A DNA stretch of 64,000 nucleotides. Origin: Leuctra nigra. Taxonomy: Eukaryota; Arthropoda; Insecta; Plecoptera; Leuctridae. The stretch covers positions 3,534,001 through 3,598,000 of the forward strand of contig OW203770.1 in assembly GCA_934045905.1 (NCBI GenBank), written 5' to 3'. Below are positions 33,371 to 44,524 of this stretch, piece after piece. The position numbers and the translations under genes were made by a program. The number at the start of each line of letters is the position of its first letter. Position 1 is the first letter of the stretch. Under the pieces are notes generated by a model. It searched no databases. It worked only from the letters and a program-made list of their open reading frames with translations, and was not told the origin of the DNA.

Positions 33371-34206
33371 GGATCGACCTTAAAAAAACGATGCGCCAAG
33401 TCCTTTTTTTAAGTATTTCTCGGGGGTTGATATTTTTATTTCAATGGTACGATTACAATTTGGAAAATTCGTTGACTTGGCTCCTTTTTTGATATCACTC
33501 CTTTTCAGTGCTGAATTTTTAGATTTCTTCTATTTTTTTATAGTTAAAGAGACTTGGCTGGTATTTTTACACGGAGTGTTTTTTATGGGGATATCACAAT
33601 TTTTTTTAGTTTATTTAAACAATGTGTAACACATATCGAAACAACAATGACTAATTCCTTTAAAAAAATAAGCCAGTTCCAATTTGGTTACTAAGAAAAG
33701 TTGCGTTTGGTACCAAAATATGCTTAAAGTGATATTCCATGAAGAAAAGCGAAAGATTTGTTCCAATCGGTCCAGCCGTTTTCGAGATATGGCATCACTT
33801 CCGGTTATCAAAATGGCGGCTGAAAACACTCCACGTAGAATTTGTTTATATAAATGTTTTGTATCATTAGAAACCTTGTGAATAAGTAGTAATTGTAGTA
33901 AGAGGTGATTAAAGTCTGATTTTTCATTTTTATGACGTCATTTCCGGTTTCAGTAATAGTTCATTTCTGTTTAGACTATTGTATTTTCATATATATGACC
34001 GTCCGAATAGTTTGACGCTAGTTTCGTTCCGATCGGTTCAGCCGGTTTTGAGATATGACGTCATTTCCGGTTTCAAAATGGCGACTTCCGGTTGGTTTTA
34101 TAAAAAGGCACCTCAGACGCCAAAAGTGCACATGTGGTAAAAATTTCAGATCGATCGGTTCAGCCGTTTAGGCTGTGGCGGTGATAGCGGTGTTTCCTGA
34201 TATCTG

Positions 34207-34246
<40 letters not shown>

Positions 34247-34558
34247 TAAAGAAGAAGAAGAAGAAGAAGATGAAAGTGATGTAATTTCACTGTTTTCACG
34301 GCCCTCTAGCTCGCAAATGGCATAACCTATTGTTCCCAAATTTGGTATATGTGGTGGGGTGGGCCATAGCTCGAAATTAAGATATTTCACAACAATGTGA
34401 GATTTTCCAATTTTATGATCCAGTAGGCCGAAAATGCCATGTTGTTGCTTACAGTAAAAGTGTTTGGTCTGCTCCTCGGTTTATTAGGCATTTACGGTAT
34501 GTTGAGTGACTGTGAGTGTACAGTACGACTTGGCTGGGTGGAGCGACCGCTCCACTAG
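33371..34558 (+). mobile_element. Helitron-like family B copy, 5'-truncated
   Basis: It starts within the right half of the long inverted repeat (aaaacgatgcgccaagtcc). It keeps motif sets near 33786, 33930 and 34055, a long ATC run and GAA run (34205-34275), and the 3' hairpin ending in CTAG at 34558. Confidence 0.55.
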
Positions 34559-36379
34559 ATGTGAAGAGAATCAGGAATGAGATGTGATTTTTTAATTCAA
34601 ATGACAACAATGCGTTACAATTGTGAAAAAAAATAGTTGTCATGGCAGCATGAGAATGACGTCATTGTAATTGTTTCTGTTTTCTGAAGGTCATGGGTCA
34701 TCCGTTATTTTTTTAACTAGGCTATCTTCTAATCATAGGACCTCGTTCAAATACTATAACTGTGTTTATAGTTTAAAGTGTTTATAGTGTTTGTATTAAA
34801 ACTAGTTTCATTTCGTAAGCAAAAAACTAAAAAAAGTTAATTTCACAGTGTCCAAAAACCAAAAAACGCCCTGCGGGGCTGGGTGGGGATTCAAGGATTT
34901 TTTTTCTTGCATTTTTTTGCATTTTTTCCCTGGCAGAAAGTCTGCGGATGCCCATGGTAGCGTATACCCAACGAAAAAATAAGCACTACACCACTGGATA
35001 GTTTGATAGGTAATGTTTTATTTGAATGATGGGAATTTGAAACAGTGTTAATATATTACAGTGTCAAAATATATCGTAATTTCAGATTTATTGAAATGTA
35101 TTCTACATGATCATATCAATGTTATAATTGTTAAGTGCTAAAATTTGAAATCTTGCTTCTCCTCCTTTTCTCTTTTACTTGGCCTTTTGATTTGCCGTCA
35201 AGTTGGTATCACTTGATGTTTTTTCTCTTCGCCATTCATGACACCACAGAGTCTATAAACAAACAAACAAAATGAAATTAATATATCTTGCTTCCCATTC
35301 TATTTCCTTTTAAATAAAAGTCAAATTATAACTTTAAGAGTAGATAATTTAAGTAGCTAAAAAAATTTGGCTTTCAAAAGTTCCACAAAAGCCAAGGTAA
35401 GAGTAAAGTTATGTGCTGTGAGGAATTAGCCATGGGTATTGTTTAAATATCGGTATTAGCTCTATTAAAAATAGTGTATTTTCAATTAGTGGAAAATGTG
35501 CCTAACTTAAAACGGACAGAATGAGGTGTTATTGATCTTTTACACCCAGGACCTCAATTCCTGAAAAATGTGAGTATGAGAAAAAAAATAGTGAGAAATC
35601 GGTAACAACCAATATAATCATCAAACCTGCTGAATCCAATTAGTTCCAAGTTGCTGATTCCAATTAGTTGATAACAATTTTGTCACTATTTTTTCTCATA
35701 TACTCACTCCCGCTTACTTTTAATAGAAATAAATGTCCAGACGTAATCAAAAGAATGAAGGATTTTGAGCATGTTACTTTATTTTTCGATTAAATAAATT
35801 CGACCTATATTTCAAAACAAATAAAACATTGTCAGTTAAATGTCAAAAATCTGTAAATTCTTTACCAATTGGTCTCAAAATTAAAAATAAACACACCTAA
35901 AAAATTTGTCCAAATTATATCGGTCAAACGGTCCCAGTTTAAATTTTAAAAGTTGTCAGTTAAAATGTCAACACTCTGGAAATTCTTGGCGGATTGGTCT
36001 CAAAATTAAAAATAAAAACAAAATATGTGTCCCAATAATAATCGGTCAAACGGACCCAGTTAAAATATTAAAAATAAACACACCTAAAATATGTGTCCCA
36101 ATATATATATATATATATCGCTCAAACGGTCCCAGTTTAAATTTTAAACCAATCACGGGATCTTAAAAAAAAAAAAAATCATTATCTCATACAGAGTGTG
36201 TGTTCGGTTCAGTTTAATTCCAATATACCAGATACAATCATTGTAAAATACCTTATTTTGGAGCACGTAAAATACGTAAAATAAACGAAAATTACATTTC
36301 TCTGTGTGCACATAACGATCGATTGTTCGAACGCATTGACAAGAGCTGTGCAGGCTGATCAAATAAATAGTACCTGTCT
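34559..36379. other. No recognisable gene; transposon scraps
   Basis: A fragment of the hAT-type element lies at about 34855-34955 (ccctgcggggctggg). At 35880-36140 the phrase cggtcaaacggtcccagttt repeats, resembling the Helitron A interior, and a short (TA)n run lies at about 36102-36118. No exon is supported. Confidence 0.4.
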
Positions 36380-36555
36380 TTAGCGGCCATTGAGACAGAA
36401 GATCTGCGTGCAGACGGCGTGTCCAGTCTCCCCACACACACACGTGTTGCATTCACGCTTGAAGGTCGATCCAGGTGTGCAGTGTTGCGCGATCCTCTCG
36501 TCAGCCGGCTGGGTGCCGATGCCGATGCCCACAGTGCCAGTGCCCTCGCCGTCGT
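36380..36555 (-). CDS. Pacifastin inhibitor domain, terminal exon
   Basis: The exon begins after acceptor cctattacag with ACGACGGCG (phase 1) and ends in TAA at 36380-36382. It encodes a Gly/Thr-rich linker (DDGEGTGTVGIGIG), QHCTPGSTFKREC, NTCVC, AVCTQIFC and LNGR, then stop. P1 is Gln, unlike the two basic domains. Spliced after the signal exon and the two arm exons it completes a 171-codon frame, but it is on the opposite strand to the signal exon. In the present orientation it can only follow the right-arm exons. Confidence 0.75.
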
Positions 36556-38617
36556 CTGTAATAGGCACCGTGTCACATGTCAGTCTCCCCACACACACAC
36601 GTGTTGCATTCACGCTTGGAGGTCGATCCAGGAGTGCAGTGTTGCGCGATCCTCTCGTCAGCCGGCTGGGTGCCGATGCCGATGCCCACAGTGCCAGTGC
36701 CCTCGCCGTCGTCTGTAATAGGCACCGTGTCACATGTCAGTCTCCCCACACACACACGTGTTGCATTCACGCTTGGAGGTCGATCCAGGAGTGCAGTGTT
36801 GCGCGATCCTCTCGTCAGCCGGCTGGGTGCCGATGCCGATGCCCACAGTGCCAGTGCCCTCGCCGTCGTCTGTAATAGGCACCGTGTCACATGTCAGTCT
36901 CCCCACACACACACGTGTTGCATTCACGCTTGGAGGTCGATCCAGGAGTGCAGTGTTGCGCGATCCTCTCGTCAGCCGGCTGGGTGCCGATACCGATGCC
37001 CACAGTGCCAGTGCCCTCGCCGTCGTCTGTAATAGGCAACGTGTCACATGTCAGTCTCCACACACACACACGTGTTGCATTCACGCTTGAAGGTCGATCC
37101 AGGAGTGCAGTGTTGCGCGATCCTCTCGTCAGCCGGCTGGGTGCCGATACCGATGCCCACAGTGCCAGGGCCCTCGCCGTCGTCTGTAATAGGCACCGTG
37201 TCACATGTCAGTCTCCCCACACACACACGTGTTGCATTCACGCTTGGAGGTCGATCCAGGTGTGCAGTGTTGCGCGATCCTCTCGTCAGCCGGCTGTGTG
37301 CCGATACCGATGCCCACAGTGCCAGTGTCCTCGCCGTCGTCTGTAATAGGCACCGTGTCACATGTCAGTCTCCCCACACACACACGTGTTGCATTCACGC
37401 TTGGAGGTCGATCCAGGAGTGCAGTGTTGCGCGATCCTCTCGTCAGCCGGCTGTGTGCCGATACCGATGCCCACAGTGCCAGTGCCCTCGCCGTCGTCTG
37501 TAATAGGCACCGTGTCACATGTCAGTCTCCCCACACACACACGTGTTGCATTCACGCTTGGAGGTCGATCCAGGAGTGCAGTGTTGCGCGATCCTCTCGT
37601 CAGCCGGCTGGGTGCCGATGCCGATGCCCACAGTGCCAGTGCCCTCGCCGTCGTCTGTAATAGGCACCGTGTCACATGTCAGTCTCCCTTCACACACACA
37701 CGTGTTGCATTCACGCTTGAAGGTCGATCCAGGAGTGCAGTGTTGCGCGATCCTCTCGTCAGCCGGCTGTGTGCCGATACCGATGCCCACAGTGCCAGTG
37801 CCCTCGCCGTCGTCTGTAATAGACACCGTGTCACATGTCAGTCTCCCCACACACACACGTGTTGCATTCACGCTTGGAGGTCGATCCAGGTGTGCAGTGT
37901 TGCGCGATCCTCTCGTCAGCCGGCTGTGTGCCGATACCGATGCCCACAGTGCCAGTGCCCTCGCCGTCGTCTGTAATAGGCACCGTGTTACATGTCAGTC
38001 TCCCCACACACACACACGTGTTGCATTCACGCTTGGAGGTCGATCCAGGAGTGCAGTGTTGCGCGATCCTCTCGTCAGCCGGCTGTGTGCCGATACCGAT
38101 GCCCACAGTGCCAGTGCCCTCGCCGTCGTCTGTAATAGGCAACGTGTCACATGTCAGTCTCCCCACACACAAGTGTTGCATTCACGCTTGAAGGTCGATC
38201 CAGGAGTGTAGTGTTGCGCGATCCTCTCGTCAGCCGGCTGTGTGCCGATGCCGATGCCCACAGTGTTAGTGCCCTCGCCGTCGTCTGTAATAGGCAACGT
38301 GTCACATGTCAGTCTCCCCACACACACGTGTTGCATTCACGCTTGAAGGTCGATCCAGGAGTGCAGTGTTGCGCGATCCTCTCGTCAGCCGGCTGTGTGC
38401 CGATGCCGATGCCCACAGTGCCAGTGCCCTCGCCGTCGTCTGTAATAGGCACCGTGTCACATGTCAGTCTCCCCACACACACGTGTTGCATTCACGCTTG
38501 AAGGTCGATCCAGGAGTGCAGTGTTGCGCGATCCTCTCGTCAGCCGGCTGTGTGCCGATGCCGATGCCCACAGTGGCAGTGCCCTCGCCGTCGTCTGTAA
38601 TAGGCAACGTGTCACAT
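36420..38617 (-). repeat. Fourteen-copy 155-159-bp array of the terminal pacifastin exon
   Basis: Units begin near 36420, 36577, 36734, 36891, 37048, 37205, 37362, 37519, 37676, 37835, 37993, 38151, 38306 and 38461. On the minus strand each holds an acceptor (attacag), the linker and the first four cysteines (to NTCVCGET), then runs straight into the next unit's intron end. Only the lowest-coordinate unit continues to Cys5, Cys6 and the stop. Long open frames seen on both strands are by-products of the tandem structure. Confidence 0.9.
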
Positions 38618-38639
38618 CGATACAAATCTACACTGTAGT

Positions 38640-38860
38640 GTTCCTTTATTCCCGAAGAACGCTGTGCGGGAGAAACATTCATCTGCAATCTGCTTTGAAG
38701 ATTGGGAAGAGAGTATAAATACACTAGACCTATACTTTCCCCGCTCCACCACTAGTCTCTTTAGAAGAGGGTTTCCAAATACATGTTAGTGTGTGGGGAA
38801 CATTTCAAAGCGGAGATCTTCTTTTACTCTGGTAAGACTTGAATTATATAGTTTAAAAAA
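38640..38860 (+). pseudogene. Decayed THAP exon copy in the loop
   Basis: It aligns to 31960-32112 (cccgaagaacgctgtgcggg, ttgaagattgg, gtgtggggaacatttc, ending tctggtaagac). Extra sequence and frame changes are present. With 39350-39486 it forms a third, diverged copy of part of the arm, in left-arm orientation. Confidence 0.5.
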
Positions 38861-38871
38861 TCTGAAATAAG

Positions 38872-39349
38872 TTAAGGAGGGATCTCCGAATGGCACTTAT
38901 GTATAGAAATCGTTCAAATTTCGCAAATAGATTTGTATGTTCTGCGCATCATAATATGGCGAGAAAAAGTGGTCAACGTGAACTTATTATCGAGATATAT
39001 CACTTCAAAGTTACATATTTTTTTCTCAGTTTAACATTGCGACCATACGGAAAAAGTCATGCTGATAATTTTAAAAGCGTATTTGGCTACTTTCCCAACT
39101 AAAGAATTTTTTAAAAACTACTATAGCGTGTATCAAATGCAATATTATATTTAAAAAAATTTAAATGTATACCTCCGTGGACGTTTTACCGAGCTATGAG
39201 GGTTTTCCTGCAATATTTTTACGTTTTTTCATCTGAAAAGTGCAGTTTTCTATGTAAAATTGTGTTGCCATGGTGAAACGGCCTTCTAGAAATTCGAAAT
39301 TTGTAGAAATTTCCAGAAGACCGTGATTATATCACTTATCCCTCCTTAA
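38872..39349. mobile_element. TTAA-flanked MITE, 478 bp
   Basis: TTAA with GGAGGGAT at 38872 faces its complement at 39338-39349. The surrounding sequence matches the arm copy where no such insert exists. It is non-coding apart from a 70-codon frame without motif. Confidence 0.55.
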
Positions 39350-39486
39350 TTCGACACTAAAAGTTACAAAACGCCACCTAGCAGAAAAATTTAACATCTA
39401 TACCTCGAGTACTTGTGCACATGCGCACAGGGCGCGTTCAGGCAAGTCACTTAGATATCAATCGTAACGAGTTCAGTAAAAAGTTA

Positions 39487-40802
39487 TTGAGCGAGCGAAG
39501 CGAGCGTCTCCTTTTGGCTCTTTTGGCACGGACCTCTGTTTTTGTTTTTTGTTTTTTTCTGTTACTGACGATATACAGGTCAGAGTTTTTCTTCGATCGA
39601 GCTGAAATTTTGCACACATGTACGTAACATTTCTGATTGTTGCAGACCCTAATTTTTTTGAAATCCATTGATTGGTTCAAATTTAAAAAAAATTAACTTT
39701 CGATTGGTTGTTTTGATCAAATTGAAATTTTAACAAGTCATTACCCCCAACATTGTACCCAATCAAACAAAGTTTCAGCCAAATCCTCCCATTAGTTAAA
39801 AATTAAAACCATCTTTCCTGTGTTTTTAGAAATTTAAACTATAACCGATTGAACGATCAACTTATAACTTCGCATGATGGTTGGGACCAACATTATCTGC
39901 ATTTTTGACAATTTTCATACTAATCTGTGTTTAAATCCAAACGTTATTGACATTTTACGGACTATTTGCGTGTTGGCTGTCAAATTCACGGCGACTTCGA
40001 CTCTTCAGTTCAAGGCAAGGTAGTTAGAGCAGAAACTTTCAAACGCAAATGAAACTGATAATGACCGTTCAACAGTCGATCTGATATTGTGTAGACACAC
40101 TTATATCATATGAGAGGTCTCAGGTATATTTTTTGAAGGAGATCCTGTGATTTTTGAAAATTCACACGGAACAGTTCAATCATAAAGGTTCAATCGATCA
40201 ACTTAAAGCTTTGCATGGTTATTTGGACCAATATTTTAGGAATGTTTTGAGATTTCTATACAAATCTGTGGCGAAATTTTAGAATTATTGGCTTTTAATG
40301 ACATTTTCGATTGACAGAATTTCGGTTCGAGGTGTTGCGCGTATCCGTGCTCGCTCATCAACGCGTTACTCAGATTCATTGGTTAAAATTTAAATAAATA
40401 TCTCCTGATAGGCTGAAAAATGAAAACGGTCTTCGATAATTCTGATCAAACTCATATTTTGCATGATCATTAAGACCAATATTGTCTCTTATTTTACAAA
40501 ATTTCATCCCAATCAGTTAAGAACGTATGAACTTATTGACATTTTTAATATCTGTCAGTAATGAAGTATCGAAATGAATGTTTTCCAGTGCCAATTGAAA
40601 ATTGATTCTGATTTGCTTTATGAACCAGGTGCTTAGATGCTATTTTAAAGTTTCGATGAAAAGCATACACTTTTAATTTGATATCATAATCAATTCAATA
40701 TGGATGTATATGTTTTCTGTGCGTTGTGTACGCATTTCCGGTTCGAGAATTTGCACGTACCCGTGCTCGCTCATCAACGCGTTACACTGAGCGTTTTCCT
40801 AG
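39487..40802 (+). mobile_element. Helitron-like family A, 1.3-kb copy with empty-site evidence
   Basis: It begins TTGAGCGAGCGAAGC at 39487 and ends TTTTCCTAG at 40802. The flanks are cagtaaaaagtta and taaatacatcgcg. The joined flanks occur uninterrupted at 32711-32736, which shows insertion between A and T without duplication. A second, partial 3' end near 40355-40373 suggests a composite of two copies. Confidence 0.7.
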
Positions 40803-41157
40803 TAAATACATCGCGAAATAACAGAAATTGATGCTTACCTCAGTGTCAACAATCAAATACAATCGACATATGTCATAACAGCACACATTCATTCAAATTC
40901 TTGTGAAAACGAGTTGTCCATTCACCAAAAATCACCATTTGACAGATGAAAATTGTTTTTCTCACGGCCTTCTGAACACACATTTTTCTTGACGCACCGT
41001 TCAAACAATTGCATTCTGTCAAATGCTGCTTTTGGTGAATAGACAACTCGTTTTCACAAGAATTTGAATGAATGTGTGCTGTAATGAAATATGCCAATTG
41101 TATTTGTTTGTTGACACTGAGGTAAGCATCAATTTCTGTTATTTCGCGATGTATTTA
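40803..41157. repeat. Fold-back element, right-arm copy
   Basis: This is the counterpart of 32724-33078. Here it separates a diverged direct-orientation copy of arm sequence (38640-39486, split by insertions) from the inverted right arm, so it lies at the centre of a second, older palindrome. Confidence 0.65.
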
Positions 41158-41405
41158 TAACTTTTTACTGAACTCGTTACGATTGACATCTAAGTGACTT
41201 GCATGTAAGAGTACGCACGCGCTGGGATTGTACTCGCGGGAGCGGCCATCTTATATTTACTAGCGCACTCTCTAGGTACTTTCAGTGTCGAATAAATCGC
41301 CAATGCAGGCTGCTCTAACCTACACACTACATCTATACACCTTGATCTATACTACACAGGACAGGGCTGCCACCTAACCAGGTTTTAAACGCGAACTGTA
41401 CGTAC

Positions 41406-41540
41406 CTCTCTTCCTCCTTGTCTCTACTGGGGGACACGCCATCTTGGTGCACTGATATCCATCTCCTCGAAAGCCGCAGGTGCAAGTGTTGCAGTCGTCC
41501 TTGATTTTCTCTCCCGGGGTGCACGGCTGCGTGGCCAAGT
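41406..41540 (-). CDS. Pacifastin inhibitor domain exon (right arm, second domain)
   Basis: It is the mirror copy of the exon at 32341-32475, with the same splice sites, six cysteines and Lys at P1. On this strand the next exon downstream is the terminal pacifastin exon at 36380-36555, and the phases fit. No signal-peptide exon is seen upstream on this strand. Confidence 0.75.
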
Positions 41541-41768
41541 CTGCAACAACAATGCTCATTGCTTCCTCGATACTATGGTGTTTGTGAGCCGGGTTACAGA
41601 CTGCAATAGTATCGGCGGTTAAAACCTGGTTAGGTGGCAGCACTTGTCCTGTGTAGTATAGACAAGGTGTATAGAAGTAATGTGTAGTGTTTTCGGGTTA
41701 AAGCAGCCTGCATTGACGATTTATGAACTTATTTCAGATATATCAAAACAATATAATACAAGTCTTAC

Positions 41769-42038
41769 CAGAGTAAAAGAAGTTATCTGCTTTGAAATGT
41801 TCCCCACACACTAACATCATAGAATAATGAAACTAACATGCATTTGGAAACCCTCTTGCCAATCTTCAAAGCAGATTGCAGATGATTGTTTCTCCCGCAC
41901 AGCGTCCTTCGGGAATAAATGAAAGGAGAGTCCATCTGCAGCTGTTGATTCTTTGTTTGAACATTGAGGAACATTACAGTATCGATTTGCTGCTTTTGGT
42001 TTGCTTTTAATTGGTAAATTCACTGGTTGAACATCCAT
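41769..42038 (-). pseudogene. THAP exon remnant (right arm)
   Basis: This is the mirror copy of 31843-32112, with the same RYCNVPQCS motif and the same frame break. Confidence 0.55.
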
Positions 42039-42573
42039 TGACAGATAAAAACTAATGAAAAACAAATGATTTTACACACATAGGCTAGTTGGTGAAGCAG
42101 CCTCCAGATGTCGACTCCTATGATTTAAACGCGAAAAGGACGAACGTCTATATGACGAATTTGGAGATTATTTTGAAGGGTTCAACAATGAGAATTAGTA
42201 ATGTGTACGTTACAATTTTGGTGTGTACTGCAGCTAAAAAGTAGTAATACCGTAGAATTACTAATAATGCTTCGCTAATAGAGACGTAGCCCACAGGTCT
42301 GTCTGTATGTAACTTTTTTGTGAGCCACTCTCAAGACTAATACCACAGGTTGTAAGCAGTACTGAGTTGCACCAATATTGAGAACCAACATTTTGGGTAT
42401 TTTTTGTCTGTTTGAAGACTAATCTGTCGTTATTTTCAAAAGTTATCATTTTAAGGATATTTCATTCTATAGCCTTGAAATATTTTTAAAATGTCTACTA
42501 AATTTACAACCCTGCCTTCTTGATGCTTCAGTTCCAAGGTCAGTAGAGCAGCTGATACTAGCAAACGCATATC

Positions 42574-42858
42574 TTTTTTTTATCTGGGGCTTAACGCCGT
42601 ACTGTTCTGCAGCGAGGCTAATGGCGACGGATATGAATGATTATGATGATGATTGGGAGATGATGGTGAAGAGTAGGTAAGGATGGAAGTTGGGAAGGAG
42701 GCGATCGTGGCCTATTAGTAGGGTACCTTCCCAGCATTTGCCTGTCGACTGAGGGAAAACCACGAAAAACCCCCAGTCAGCAAGGACGGCCGCGAGAATC
42801 GAACCCGGGCCTCCGGAATACAAGTTCAGAGCGTTACCACTCAGCCAACCTGTTCCGT
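42574..42858 (-). mobile_element. tRNA-derived SINE (right arm)
   Basis: This is the mirror copy of 31023-31307, including the 12-bp target duplication at 42562-42573 and 42859-42870. The SINE was therefore present before the arms were duplicated. Confidence 0.8.
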
Positions 42859-42996
42859 CAAACGCATATCAAATCGGATGCAGTACGAACGCTCGCTCAT
42901 CAACGCGTTACACTGAGCTGACCAACCAGTGCTGAGTATCCGGGCAGGTCGAAGGCGTACAATTAGTTCCCTGAGCAGAGGAATGAATGAACTCAC

Positions 42997-43143
42997 CCCT
43001 CTTCTTTCTGTCGTGGGTCGGACACGTGAGCCTTGTGCATCTGTAGCCGCTGCCGTTGGGGAAGCAAGTGCAGGTGTTACAGTCCAGAGTGCGCGTCGAG
43101 CCCGGCGTGCATGGAGTCACGGCCAAGTCGTTGGAAGTCACGT
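42997..43143 (-). CDS. Pacifastin inhibitor domain exon (right arm, first domain)
   Basis: It is the mirror copy of 30738-30884 with the Arg P1 residue and KKRG processing site. The array of acceptor-bearing partial copies lies upstream at about 43012-43551. Beyond it is satellite DNA, so this copy lacks a visible promoter and signal peptide. Confidence 0.7.
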
Positions 43144-43551
43144 CTGGAACACATGGGACACGTGAGTCTGGTGCATATGTAGCCGCTGCCGTTGGGGAAG
43201 CAAGTGCAGGTGTTACAGTCCAGAGTGCGTGTCGAGCCCGGCGTGCATGGAGTCACGGCCAAGTCGTTGGAAGTCACGTCTGGAACACATGGGACACATG
43301 AGTCTTGTGCATCTGTAGCCGCTGCCGTTGGGGAAGCAAGTGCAGGTGTTACAGTCCAGAGTGCGCGTCGAGCCCGGCGTGCATGGAGTCACGGCCAAGT
43401 CGTTGGAAGTCACGTCTGGAACACATGGGACACGTGAGTCTGGTGCATATGTAGCCGCTGCCGTTGGGGAAGCAAGTGCAGGTGTTACAGTCCAGAGTGC
43501 GTGTCGACCCCGGCGTGCATGGAGTCACGGCCAAGTCGTTCGAAGTCACGT
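43012..43551 (-). repeat. Four-copy 136-bp pacifastin array (right arm)
   Basis: It mirrors 30330-30869 with the same base differences between units. Confidence 0.85.
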
Positions 43552-43583
43552 CTGGAGATTGTTATCATTATCAACCATCGCTT

Positions 43584-44423
43584 TTAGTTAAAAAAAAGTT
43601 TTTGAGAGTTTGGAAGAGTTATTTTTAGTTAAAAAAAAGAGTTTTTGAGAGTTTGGATGAGTTATTTTTAGTTAAAAAAAGAGTTTTTGAGAGTTTGGAA
43701 GAGTTTTTTTTAGTTAAAAAAAGAGTTTTTGAGAGTTTGGATGAGTTATTTGTAGTTAAAAAAAGAGTTTTTGAGAGTTTGGATGAGTTTTTTTAGTTAA
43801 AAAATAGTTATTGAGAGTTTGGATGAGTTTTTTTTAGTTAAAAAAAGAGTTTTTTAGAGTTTAGATAAGTTTTTTTTAGTTGAAAAAAGAGTTTTTGAGA
43901 GTTTGGAAGAGTTTTTTTTAGTTAAAAAAAGAGTTTTTGAGAGTTTGGAAGAGTTATTTTTAGTTAAAAAAATAGTTTTTGAGAGTTTGGATGAGTTATT
44001 TTTAGTTAAAAAAAGAGTTTTTGAGAGTTTGGATGAGTTATTTTTAGTTAAAAAAAGAGTTTTTGAGAGTTTGGATGAGTTATTTTTAGTTAAAAAAAGA
44101 GTTTTTGAGAGTTTGGATGAGTTATTTTTAGTTAAAAAAATAGTTTTTGAGAGTTTGGATGAGTTATTTTTAGTTAAAAAAAGAGTTTTTGAGAGTTTGG
44201 ATGAGTTTATTTAAGTTAAAAAAAGAGTTTTTGAGAGTTTGGATGAGTTATTTGTAGTTAAAAAAAGAGTTTTTGAGAGTTTGGATGAGTTTTTTTAGTT
44301 AAAAAATAGTTATTGAGAGTTTGGATGAGTTTTTTTTAGTTAAAAAAAGAGTTTTTTAGAGTTTAGATAAGTTTTTTTTAGTTGAAAAAAGAGTTTTTGA
44401 GAGTTTGGAAGTGTTATTTTTAG
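43584..44423 (+). repeat. 42-bp satellite, about 20 copies
   Basis: The unit is agttaaaaaaagagtttttg followed by agagtttggatgagttattttt. Because 42 is a multiple of 3, stretches stay open as a 14-residue repeat (DELFLVKKRVFESL), but indels interrupt it and nothing suggests translation. The same satellite returns in reverse orientation at 62539-63669. Confidence 0.9.
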
Positions 44424-44431
44424 AAGGTTAT

Positions 44432-44524
44432 GTTAGGTTAGGTTAGGTTAGGTTAGGTTAGGTTAGGTTAGGTTAGGTTAGGTTAGGTTAGGTTAGGTTA
44501 GGTTAGGTTAGGTTAGGTTAGGTT
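44432..44524 (+). repeat. (TTAGG)n telomere-type repeat, about 18 units
   Basis: Perfect GGTTA units run directly into the 5' end of the LINE. TTAGG is the ancestral insect telomere repeat and the target of TRAS and SART retrotransposons. It may be a true subtelomere or an interstitial array. Confidence 0.95.

Larger units (their letters stand above)
40511..43583 (-). repeat. Right arm of the palindrome
   Basis: This is the reverse complement of 30298-33370, with the same elements in reverse. It abuts the 42-bp satellite at 43584. Confidence 0.9.

Noticed and set aside
36420..38617. CRISPR-like array
   Set aside because: Units are 155-159 bp, adjacent without unique spacers, encode an animal exon, and the genome is eukaryotic.
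36390..38638. Long overlapping open frames (up to 230 codons) on the plus strand of the loop array
   Set aside because: They repeat with the tandem unit and read antisense to a recognisable pacifastin exon; the sense frame has splice sites and conserved cysteines.
30298..43583. The 13.3-kb palindrome as one giant transposon with 3-kb terminal repeats
   Set aside because: No target duplication is visible at 30298 or 43583, the borders lie in intron and satellite sequence, and the arms contain host exons.
43903..44214. 103-codon frame with a 14-residue repeat in the satellite
   Set aside because: It follows from a 42-bp unit being divisible by 3; it is AT-rich, broken by indels and has no promoter or splice context.
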